This document shows, piece by piece, positions 24,459-31,285 of a DNA stretch of 31,285 bases; the stretch's first letter is position 1; each line of letters opens with the position of its first letter. The stretch lies in NCBI RefSeq assembly GCF_947253055.1, contig NZ_CAMXYE010000004.1:1-31285 (forward strand), in the 5' to 3' direction. The translations under genes and the position numbers were made by a program. Under the pieces are notes generated by a model. It worked only from the letters and a program-made list of their open reading frames with translations. It was not told the DNA's origin and ran no database searches. Source of the DNA: an uncultured Arcanobacterium sp. GTDB lineage: Bacteria; Actinomycetota; Actinomycetes; Actinomycetales; Actinomycetaceae.

Positions 24459-25554
24459 GATGTACTTCTTTGCTGGGCACAGGAGGTACAGAAGATAAAG
24501 ACGAGACACCAGGTGCGCCAGACACAGGAGAAACGGCCGAAAATTCATGCACTTGCGCCACAATATCTGCCAGCACTGCTGGATCCGTATCTTTTGGCAC
24601 GCCGTGCCCCAAATTTACGATATGAGCATCAGCTGCCAATCCAGCGGTCAAAATCTGCGCTACATGAGATTCCACTACTTCCGAGCGGCACCCCAGAATT
24701 GCTGGGTCGATATTGCCTTGTACCACTACTTTTTTATCCGGAAAACTCTTACGGAGTTGCGCAATTGCCGCAGCGATATCAGTGCGGTAATCGATTCCCA
24801 CCACTTCGGCATGCTGGGCAAAATCGGGCAGCAGCGCCGCCGTCCCCAATCCGAAGTGAATACGCGGCAGCCCTAAATCGGCAGTGAGAATTTTTTGCGC
24901 CGCCGGCGCGCAGTATTTGCGATATATCGCGGGCGCCAGTGCACCCGCCCAAGAATCAAAGAGTTGAAATGCGCACGCGCCGCCTGCTTTTTGTGCCTGC
25001 AGAAAAGCAATCGAGATTTCGGCGCACCAATCTACCAGCGCGTACCACAATTCTGGCTCTGCATACATCATCGTGCGAGCAGCTAAGTGATCGCGTGAAG
25101 GGCGGCCTTCTACTAAATAAGCAGCCATAGTAAAGGGAGCACCGGCAAATGCCAGCACCGGAACGGAAAGCTCTGCCACCGCGAGCTGTACTCCTTGGGT
25201 GACGGCAGTGCCGTCACCCGGCTTATGCGCAATCAGTTCTTTAACATCTTTTGCACAGCGATATGGCTGCTCCATCACCGGCCCCACGCCGGGCACAATT
25301 TCTACCGGCACGCCAGCCAATTTCATCGGGACAGTGATGTCGCTAAAAAATATAGCGGCGTCTACCCCGTAACGGCGCACTGGTTGGGCAGTAATTTCTG
25401 CCGCCAATTCCGGGATCAGGCACGCCTCTAGCATGCTCGTGCCCGCCCGCACTTTTCGGTATTCTGGCAGGGAGCGCCCGGCTTGCCGCATGAACCAAAC
25501 CGGCGTCACCGCAGGGCGATTTCCACCGAGTGCGCTAAGAAAATTTGCAGTCAC
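24451..25554 (-). CDS. hemE: Uroporphyrinogen decarboxylase
   Basis: 367 residues. It removes four carboxyls from uroporphyrinogen III to give coproporphyrinogen III. The signature TPVWFMRQAGRSLPEYR is at residues 16-33, with DAAIFFSDITVP, FAGAPFTMAAYLVEG, FQLFDSWAGAL and NLGHGVPKDTDP also conserved. The start is GTG at 25552-25554 with only a weak upstream AGGG. The last ~25 residues (SPVSGAPGVSSLSSVPPVP) are a Ser/Pro/Val-rich tail beyond the usual family end. It heads the minus arm of the heme locus and is divergent from hemA. Confidence 0.96.
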   Translation of the reverse strand: MTANFLSALGGNRPAVTPVWFMRQAGRSLPEYRKVRAGTSMLEACLIPELAAEITAQPVRRYGVDAAIFFSDITVPMKLAGVPVEIVPGVGPVMEQPYRCAKDVKELIAHKPGDGTAVTQGVQLAVAELSVPVLAFAGAPFTMAAYLVEGRPSRDHLAARTMMYAEPELWYALVDWCAEISIAFLQAQKAGGACAFQLFDSWAGALAPAIYRKYCAPAAQKILTADLGLPRIHFGLGTAALLPDFAQHAEVVGIDYRTDIAAAIAQLRKSFPDKKVVVQGNIDPAILGCRSEVVESHVAQILTAGLAADAHIVNLGHGVPKDTDPAVLADIVAQVHEFSAVSPVSGAPGVSSLSSVPPVPSKEVHRG

Positions 25555-25649
25555 AGACCCTATTCTGGCAGATACTGAGCCAAGGTGGTAATTAAGAATG
25601 TGTTATCTAAAATTGTGCTCTGGAAATTTATCTGATTCAATTAATTCAC
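25555..25649. promoter_or_regulatory. Divergent promoter region of the heme locus
   Basis: These 95 bp separate hemE (minus) and hemA (plus), so both arms must be driven from here or from within the neighbours. The sequence is AT-rich around 25590-25645 and carries TATC/TTATCT-like elements, but no unambiguous -35/-10 pair and no iron box is visible. hemA lacks a clear Shine-Dalgarno. Confidence 0.45.
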
Positions 25650-27182
25650 GTGGGAATAGTGAGCGTCTCTGTACATCATCAACGGCACGGTCTGAGCCAA
25701 GTAGCGCAGATAGCAAATATAGCTGATGACTTACTGGCTGATATTTTAAATCATCCAGAAATAGCAGCTGCGGCCGTACTCACTACGTGCAATCGGGTAG
25801 ATTTTTATCTCAGCACCGCCGGCTCGGCTCCCGCCAACGCTCTGGAAAAGATTTTGCTCGAAAAATTTTCTTTCTCTCCCACCATTAAATTCAATAAAGC
25901 CGCCATAAGGCATATTTTCCAAGTCGCAGCCGGTTTAGATTCTATGGTGATTGGAGAGCGCGAAATAAGCGGGCAGTTGAAGCGCGCGCATATCCAGGCA
26001 GTTAAGAATAATCGCACCAATTACGAGCTCGCACTAGTACTAGAAAATGCTCTGCGCACCTCCCGAAAAATTGCTCATAATACCGGCTTAGCCGGCACCG
26101 GTAGGTCTATAGTTGCTCAGGCGCTAAATTTGGTAAACGCAGATTTAGAAAAATCACCGCACGCGGTTAAAGCCCTCCTAGTCGGCACGGGTTCTTATGC
26201 GGGCGCAGCGGTGGCACAGCTGCGCGGTCGGCAAATTGAAGATATTTGCGTCTACTCCCACTCGGGGCGCGCGGAGGAATTTGCGGCGCGGCACGAGCTC
26301 ACGCCAGTACCCACGGGAGAATTGGCATCGGCCATAGCGAAAGCTGATTTAGTGGTCTCTTGCCGTGGCTTAGGCACTCCGCTTATTACTGTTCCACTTT
26401 TGCAAAATGCTCTCGCCTTGCGTACAAAATCTATATCTCAAAATGACGGGGAAAAATCTACACCTATCCTTACCGGCGAAAATACCGCACTGGGCGAAGA
26501 TACCGTACCAAGCGAAAATCTCGCACCGAGCGAAAATCTCCTCATCTTAGATTTAGCTTTAGAGAATGACGTCCAAGCTGCCGCCCGAGATCTTCCCCAG
26601 ATTCGCTTAGTGACTCTGCACGATATCCAAGCACATACTCCCGCTGCTACCAGTGCAAATATCGCGCGCGCCGAAAAAATTATCGAGAGAGAAGTAGCAC
26701 GCACCTATATGCAGCTCAAAGAAAGAAAGATTGATCCGGCTATTGTGGCCTTGCGCGAGCATATACAGGAAGTCTGCGAAGAAGAGATTGCTCGACTACC
26801 TGAAAAAGAATCTTTTTCCCGCCCGGAGATGGAGCGCGCTTTGCGGCATTTTGCCGCGCGTATGGCACATATTCCGAGCGTCTTAGCGCATGAGGCGGCA
26901 CGCAGTGGAGAATATGAAGAATATATTAAGGCATTGCATTATTTATTCGGGGTGGATTTGAACGCATCACAAATAACTGGAAAAACCTGCCCCCAAAAAT
27001 CACCACAACAATCTCCGCAACAATCTCCGCAACAATCCGCCAGCGCGTCTTCTTTTCCGCACCGAGCGGTAGCTGAGCCAGCCCCATTGGGCTCCGATAA
27101 CTCCGATAACTCCAATAACTTCGCTAGCTCCGATGCCCCGATAACCCCGGCGCGGGAGAAAGAAGATCCAAATGAATTTTGA
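25650..27182 (+). CDS. hemA: Glutamyl-tRNA reductase with repetitive insert and tail
   Basis: 510 residues against the usual ~420-450. It reduces glutamyl-tRNA to glutamate-1-semialdehyde, the first step of the C5 route. Catalytic C47 lies in LTTCNRVDFYL; GLDSMVIGEREISGQLK and the NADPH site VGTGSYAGAAVAQL (178-191) follow, and the dimerisation domain ends with RPEMERALRHFAARMAHIPSV. A hexapeptide-repeat insert (GENTALGEDTVPSENLAP) fills about 261-297. The C-terminal ~64 residues are a low-complexity tail with QQSP and SDN units. The start is GTG; a second GTG three codons on is possible. It overlaps cpfC by 11 nt. Confidence 0.95.
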   Translation: MGIVSVSVHHQRHGLSQVAQIANIADDLLADILNHPEIAAAAVLTTCNRVDFYLSTAGSAPANALEKILLEKFSFSPTIKFNKAAIRHIFQVAAGLDSMVIGEREISGQLKRAHIQAVKNNRTNYELALVLENALRTSRKIAHNTGLAGTGRSIVAQALNLVNADLEKSPHAVKALLVGTGSYAGAAVAQLRGRQIEDICVYSHSGRAEEFAARHELTPVPTGELASAIAKADLVVSCRGLGTPLITVPLLQNALALRTKSISQNDGEKSTPILTGENTALGEDTVPSENLAPSENLLILDLALENDVQAAARDLPQIRLVTLHDIQAHTPAATSANIARAEKIIEREVARTYMQLKERKIDPAIVALREHIQEVCEEEIARLPEKESFSRPEMERALRHFAARMAHIPSVLAHEAARSGEYEEYIKALHYLFGVDLNASQITGKTCPQKSPQQSPQQSPQQSASASSFPHRAVAEPAPLGSDNSDNSNNFASSDAPITPAREKEDPNEF

Positions 27183-28332
27183 TGCCATTATGCTTTGCTC
27201 CTACGGCGGACCACGCGGCATGGAAGACGTATTGCCTTTTATGCGTAATGCTACGCGCGGCAGAGGAGTACCAGATGAGCGGTTACTAGCCGTCAGCGGG
27301 CACTACCGTATATTCGATGGCATCAGCCCTATTAATGCGCGGAATGAAGAATTGCAAGCAGCGCTGGCGGAGCGGCTTTCCGTGCCGGTAGTCATTGGAA
27401 ATAGAAATTGGACTCCTTATTTTTCCGATACTTTAAAAGAACTTGACGCCCGGGGTCTGCACCGCGTTTTGTGCATTTTCACTGCTGCCTTTGCATCCTA
27501 TTCAGGATGCCGGCAATATCGGGAAGATATCGCGGCCGCGCTTGCGGAAATTAATGCCGAAGATAAATTTACTCTTTTTCGAATCCCCCCATATTACGCA
27601 GCTACCGGATTTCACAAGGCTAATGTGGCTGCGGCACGGGAATGCTTAGCGAAAGACGCAGCTGCGCATCTGATATTGGTGACGCATTCTATTCCGCTGG
27701 CGATGGAAGAGCATTCCGGCAGCCCTACTTCCCCCACGTCAAGCAATGATACGAATTCTGATGTACTAAGCAATAATACGAATCCGGATACGCCGCGTGC
27801 TGTATACAAAAATACCTACGCTCAGCAGCATCGCGAAGTAGGGAAACTTATCTGCCAGGAATTGAGTGAAATTTTCGGGCGTGAAATTCCGCTCGATTTA
27901 GCGTTCTGCTCGCGCTCCGGCTCTCCGCGGCAAAAATGGCTGGAGCCGGATATCAACGATAGACTCCGCACCCTCTCCGCAGCAGGCGTTAATTCAGTAG
28001 TAGTGCTGCCCTTCGGATTTATTAACGACCATATGGAGGTGGTCTACGATTTGGATACGGAGGCCGCACAAACGGCGGCAGAACTGGGAATGCAATATCA
28101 GCGCGCCGCGACTGCCGGCACAAATCCAGATTTTATTGATTCAATCGTGGAATTGATTAATGGGAAGATTCACTCAGCCTGGCCGGAGCAATGCCCCACC
28201 GGATGCTGCCTACCATATACAAATTATTCTCCACTTCCAACAGTTTTCACTGCCCCTAGCACCCAAAACGTTACCGATAAAGCGCATATCGCTTCCGCTA
28301 GCGATATCCCTCAGACCCAATCTGCAAAATAA
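27172..28332 (+). CDS. cpfC: Coproporphyrin ferrochelatase
   Basis: 386 residues. It inserts iron into coproporphyrin III. Family marks: LCSYGGPRGMEDVLPFMRN, the HYRIFDGISPIN segment, NRNWTPY, and catalytic H172 in LVTHSIP. The conserved FCSRSGSPRQKWLEPD and the acidic NDHMEVVYDLD come later. A Thr/Ser/Asn-rich insert occupies about 181-208. The C-terminus ends with a CPTGCC cluster (C341, C345, C346) which, with C158, may be ligands for the [2Fe-2S] cluster found in many actinobacterial ferrochelatases; the spacing is not exactly what I recall. It overlaps hemA by 11 nt and precedes chdC by 28 nt. Confidence 0.94.
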   Translation: MNFDAIMLCSYGGPRGMEDVLPFMRNATRGRGVPDERLLAVSGHYRIFDGISPINARNEELQAALAERLSVPVVIGNRNWTPYFSDTLKELDARGLHRVLCIFTAAFASYSGCRQYREDIAAALAEINAEDKFTLFRIPPYYAATGFHKANVAAARECLAKDAAAHLILVTHSIPLAMEEHSGSPTSPTSSNDTNSDVLSNNTNPDTPRAVYKNTYAQQHREVGKLICQELSEIFGREIPLDLAFCSRSGSPRQKWLEPDINDRLRTLSAAGVNSVVVLPFGFINDHMEVVYDLDTEAAQTAAELGMQYQRAATAGTNPDFIDSIVELINGKIHSAWPEQCPTGCCLPYTNYSPLPTVFTAPSTQNVTDKAHIASASDIPQTQSAK

Positions 28333-28360
28333 TTTTTCAAAAATTAAAGAAAGGTAAATC

Positions 28361-29101
28361 ATGAATGCACATCCATCTCCTACCCCTCATTATGTGCCTG
28401 ATCCGCGAGACAAGACGGGAATCGACCCCGATGAAGTAAATGCCCGCAGTAATTTTTCTCTGCAGGCCGTATTTCAGACGGTTGCCCCCTTCCCCGCGGC
28501 AGAACGAGCCGAAATGGCAGCTGAGCTCACTGCGGAGCTTGCTCAGCACGATATCGAAATTCGCGGCTGGTACGATGTAGGCGGCTTCCGCGCTGATGCA
28601 GATTTAATGCTGTGGGCTTTAGGTAGTTCCGCTCCTGATTTGCAACGGGCTTATCACGCAGTATTAAATTCGCGGCTCGGAAAAATGATTAAACCCGTGT
28701 GGTCGGCGATGGCAGCTCATACTCCCGCCGAGTTTAATAAACGCCATCTTCCGGCTTGTTTTGGTGGGATTGCGCCGCGCCCCTATATCGCCGTATATCC
28801 ATTTGTGCGCTCTTGGGATTGGTACTATCTCCGCCCCGAAAAGCGGGCAGCGATTCTGCGGGAACACGGCCTAAATGGTCGCGACCACCTCGATGTACAG
28901 GTATCCACTTTAAGCGCTTTTGCACTCGGAGATTACGAGTGGACTATCGCTCTGGAAGCTGATTCTTTTGAGCGAATTATGAGCGTATTGCGCAAGCAGC
29001 GCGACGCAGAAGCGCGCTTATTTGTGCGGGTAGATACACCCTTCTTTACCGGCCCGCGCGTAGAGCTCTCAGAATGGGTAGATAGACAGCCTCAAGCCTG
29101 A
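28361..29101 (+). CDS. chdC: Coproheme decarboxylase (HemQ/ChdC)
   Basis: 246 residues. It turns coproheme into heme b with peroxide, the last step of the monoderm route. The family regions are FSLQAVFQTV, IRGWYDVGGFRADADLMLW, LACFGG-like PACFGGIAPR, and YPFVRSWDWYYL. Y146 in VYPFVRS is the expected redox tyrosine, and H169 in REHG is the expected proximal heme ligand. STLSAFALGDYEWTIALEAD closes the core. ATG is preceded by GAAAGG. It lies 28 nt after cpfC and ends the plus arm of the heme locus, before a strong hairpin. Confidence 0.96.
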   Translation: MNAHPSPTPHYVPDPRDKTGIDPDEVNARSNFSLQAVFQTVAPFPAAERAEMAAELTAELAQHDIEIRGWYDVGGFRADADLMLWALGSSAPDLQRAYHAVLNSRLGKMIKPVWSAMAAHTPAEFNKRHLPACFGGIAPRPYIAVYPFVRSWDWYYLRPEKRAAILREHGLNGRDHLDVQVSTLSAFALGDYEWTIALEADSFERIMSVLRKQRDAEARLFVRVDTPFFTGPRVELSEWVDRQPQA

Positions 29102-29145
29102 GCGCAAAATTTACTGGCTTCGGCTGGCTTCATCTAATTTAGACT

Positions 29146-29187
29146 GGCTTCGGCAATAAATAGCGAAATATATTTATTGCCGGAGCC
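29146..29187. terminator. Strong terminator-like hairpin after chdC
   Basis: GGCTTCGGCAATAAATA (29146-29162) pairs with TATTTATTGCCGGAGCC (29171-29187) over 17 bp, with one G-T wobble and an 8-nt loop. It lies 45 nt after the chdC stop. The left-arm motif ACTGGCTTCGGC also occurs at 29113-29124, so a second pairing partner is available. No strong U-run follows. Confidence 0.7.
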
Positions 29188-29318
29188 TAATTATTTGCGA
29201 TTTTCTAAATTGTGGAAACCCAATATTCAATAGGCATAATTTTTCTGTATTAAAGTGGGGTTGTATCCTAGCCATCCACCGCAGCTGGGAGTAGATACAG
29301 AAGATCTAGAGGAAAAAT

Positions 29319-31285
29319 ATGCAGAGAATGCCCTATAGAACTCGGAGAATAGTTTTCTATATCTGCAGCATCATCTGCGTAATCTGCGCAGTTCTTAGCC
29401 TCCTGGCAATAACGTCTTTAATTATTTCCACCGGGAAAAATAAATACACTTTGATATTTTTACTCTCTGGCTTCCTAAGTGCGGCTACTTTTCTCACCAC
29501 GCGCAGAATAAAAAGATCTTTTCAGCATTACCAGGAGCAAGTCGAATCTGCACTCCCATATGAGCGCCCATATGCACTCCCCGATGATTTCGCGCTTACT
29601 GATGAATTTAAGAAAACTCTCCAACTGCTGGAAAATGGGAAAAATATCTTTCTTACTGGCGCGGCCGGCACCGGAAAATCTACTTTAATTCGTTATTTCC
29701 TCAATTCCACTTCCAAGAATGCGATGGTTGTGGCTCCTACTGGAGTCGCCGCTTTAAACGTAGGCGGATGCACGATTCATAGTTTCTTATCCATCAGCCT
29801 CCTTTCTTCTGTGGCGAGTGTTATGCGCGCTACCTATTATCCACGGCGCTACGGCGAAGTAATTAAAAATCTAGATGTGCTGGTAGTTGATGAAATTTCT
29901 ATGGTACGCGCCGATCTTTTCGATATATTGGAGACCGTTTTAAGACGTTTTGGCCCACATCCGGGCCAGCCCTTCGGAGGAGTGCAGATAGTACTGACTG
30001 GAGATTTATTTCAGCTGCCGCCTATCGTGCTCGATGAAGAAATTCCTTATTTTGAAACTGCCTATCCGAGCCCCTATTTCTTCTCTGCCGCCGCCTATTT
30101 TATGGGGGATTTTCAGAAGGTAAATCTCACGCAGATATTCCGCCAAGCGGAAGATGAGCAATTAGCGAAGATACTTAATAAGGTGCGCGATGGCTCAGCC
30201 GGCGAAGCGGAATGTGCTATTTTGAATTCGCATACTGACCCAAATTTCGTGCCTCCACCCGAGGAATTCTGGTTGACACTCGCTACCCGCAATCATATCG
30301 TCAAGGAGTATAACGAGCTTATGCTCAGCCAGCTCGATACCGAGTTGCATGAATATGAGGCAGAAATATCTGGCGACGTGCGCCCGGGAAGTACGATTTT
30401 TGAGAAGAATTTGCGCTATAAGGTAGGTGCGCAAGTAATGATGCTCACTAATGATCCGCAAGGGCACTGGGTAAATGGCACCGTCGGAAAAATTATTGCT
30501 ATTGAATACGGTCGCTATAAAAAACCGAATGTAGTTATTCGCACTCGCAGCGGAGAAGAATTTATCGTAAAACCAATGAAGCATACGGTTGCTCGCCCCA
30601 AGGTAGCAGACGGAAGAATAATACAAGAAGCAGTCGGACGCATATTACAGCTACCTTTTAAGCTGGCGTGGGCTATCACTATTCACAAAAGCCAAGGGCA
30701 AAGCCTAGAAAATTTCGTAGTAGATTTAGGCACCGGTACTTTCGCCACTGGGCAGCTCTATGTGGCCTTAAGTCGCGCCAAAAATTTATCTGATCTAGTG
30801 CTGAAACGCCCCATCCAGCCTACAGATTTGCAAATAGATCAGCGCGTGCGGCGTTTCTTAAATGACGGTATGCCGGAAAAATTAAAAGCTCCTCGCTCCT
30901 ATTTAGCGGTAAATTTCGTAGGCAAAAAAGGGCGCTTTTCTCAGCCGCGCCCCATCGAAATAGCGGTAGTGCATAGCGACGGTAGAGAGATTACGAGCCT
31001 GATAAATCCCCAAACTGATATTGCCGATGCGGAAGCGGAGTTTGGCATATCCGCAACTGATATTGCTTTCGCCCCTACCACCGCCGCAGCTTGGCCAGCT
31101 ATTTTAGATGTATTAGCTGGAAGTTGCCCAGTGGGTATTGATATAGATGAGATGCTCTCTAATATCGATGCAGAATTGAAGCGCGGCGGAATAATTGCGC
31201 ATATGCCATTGGGGATAAATATTCCAAAAGCTACTCTGAGCGCCGCAGATCAAGAATCTTTCCAGCGCCCCTCCGCACTGGAAAA
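29319..31285 (+). CDS. PIF1-family helicase with N-terminal membrane helices and exonuclease-like domain (3' truncated)
   Basis: The frame runs open from the ATG at 29319 (AGAGGA just upstream) to the window end, 655 codons without a stop. Two membrane helices are at about 11-37 (RIVFYICSIICVICAVLSLL) and 43-60 (LIFLLSGFLSAATFL). The PIF1 core has Walker A GAAGTGKST (about 113-121), APTGVAALNVGGCTIHSF, VVDEISM (about 190-196), LTGDLFQLPP, LTQIFRQ, AITIHKSQGQSLE (about 450-462) and ALSRAK. From about 525 the sequence looks like a DEDD exonuclease (RPIEIAVVHSDG, LINPQTDI, FGISATDI, VGIDIDEML), but motif I reads N-x-V instead of D-x-E. PIF1 enzymes unwind DNA 5' to 3'. No in-frame downstream start could avoid the helices and keep the ATPase. 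Confidence 0.88.
   Translation, partial: MQRMPYRTRRIVFYICSIICVICAVLSLLAITSLIISTGKNKYTLIFLLSGFLSAATFLTTRRIKRSFQHYQEQVESALPYERPYALPDDFALTDEFKKTLQLLENGKNIFLTGAAGTGKSTLIRYFLNSTSKNAMVVAPTGVAALNVGGCTIHSFLSISLLSSVASVMRATYYPRRYGEVIKNLDVLVVDEISMVRADLFDILETVLRRFGPHPGQPFGGVQIVLTGDLFQLPPIVLDEEIPYFETAYPSPYFFSAAAYFMGDFQKVNLTQIFRQAEDEQLAKILNKVRDGSAGEAECAILNSHTDPNFVPPPEEFWLTLATRNHIVKEYNELMLSQLDTELHEYEAEISGDVRPGSTIFEKNLRYKVGAQVMMLTNDPQGHWVNGTVGKIIAIEYGRYKKPNVVIRTRSGEEFIVKPMKHTVARPKVADGRIIQEAVGRILQLPFKLAWAITIHKSQGQSLENFVVDLGTGTFATGQLYVALSRAKNLSDLVLKRPIQPTDLQIDQRVRRFLNDGMPEKLKAPRSYLAVNFVGKKGRFSQPRPIEIAVVHSDGREITSLINPQTDIADAEAEFGISATDIAFAPTTAAAWPAILDVLAGSCPVGIDIDEMLSNIDAELKRGGIIAHMPLGINIPKATLSAADQESFQRPSALE

Noticed and set aside
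24459..24563. A 35-residue N-terminal extension of CgoX with hydrophobic residues
   Set aside because: It lies inside hemE in another frame; the FAD fold starts right after the GTG at 24458, which overlaps the hemE stop by 8 nt.
30195..30626. 143-codon ORF on minus
   Set aside because: It is the antisense of the PIF1-family helicase frame, which is continuously open and has all family motifs.

Overview
The window looks like chromosome from a moderate-GC actinobacterium, most likely Actinomycetaceae-like. The evidence is a coproporphyrin-dependent heme pathway with ChdC and a monoderm-type ferrochelatase, an LPRTG sortase-anchored surface protein, a DtxR/IdeR-type iron box, frequent GTG/TTG starts, and a type I-E CRISPR-Cas system with a Cas2 of the I-E kind. 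By eye the CRISPR-Cas half is clearly more AT-rich than the heme half.

Layout. 1-424 is the 3' end of an ABC-2 permease. 473-619 is a probable remnant of a serine recombinase. 691-2910 holds a small membrane-anchored protein and an LPXTG surface protein, both on minus. 3211-3581 holds two decayed CRISPR repeats and a small acidic ORF that stops inside one of them. 3747-6825 is a CRISPR array of 50 well-kept repeats plus one degenerate terminal repeat (50 spacers), read on minus from a leader at 6826-6984. 6985-15928 is a complete type I-E cas set in an unusual divergent layout: cas6e-cas3-cas1-cas2 on minus and cse1-cse2-cas7-cas5 on plus, both from about 130 bp at 11668-11794. 16025-18141 holds a CadD-like transporter, an iron-box-preceded DUF2470-like protein and a DUF1540 protein. 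18481-29101 is a two-armed heme locus: hemE-cgoX-hemC-hemD-hemB-hemL on minus and hemA-cpfC-chdC on plus, from a 95-bp divergent region. 29319 to the window end is an incomplete PIF1-family helicase with two N-terminal membrane helices and an exonuclease-like C-terminal domain.

How the genes work together. The cas genes supply adaptation (Cas1, Cas2), crRNA processing (Cas6e), Cascade (Cse1, Cse2, Cas7, Cas5) and target destruction (Cas3). The array is co-oriented with the cas6e-cas2 arm and its leader abuts cas2. The heme locus encodes all nine steps from glutamyl-tRNA to heme b by the coproheme route: HemA, HemL, HemB, HemC, HemD, HemE, CgoX, CpfC, ChdC.

Most notable points. (1) Two spacers differ at four positions, all third-codon positions and all synonymous for the peptide YLPLYPHNHF, so they probably record the same gene in two related mobile elements. 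(2) The repeat base next to the spacer varies with the spacer, as expected if it comes from the PAM. (3) Several heme enzymes, and two Cascade subunits, carry in-frame tandem-repeat inserts. (4) The helicase at the right edge combines membrane helices, a canonical PIF1 core and a DEDD-like domain that has lost its first catalytic motif.
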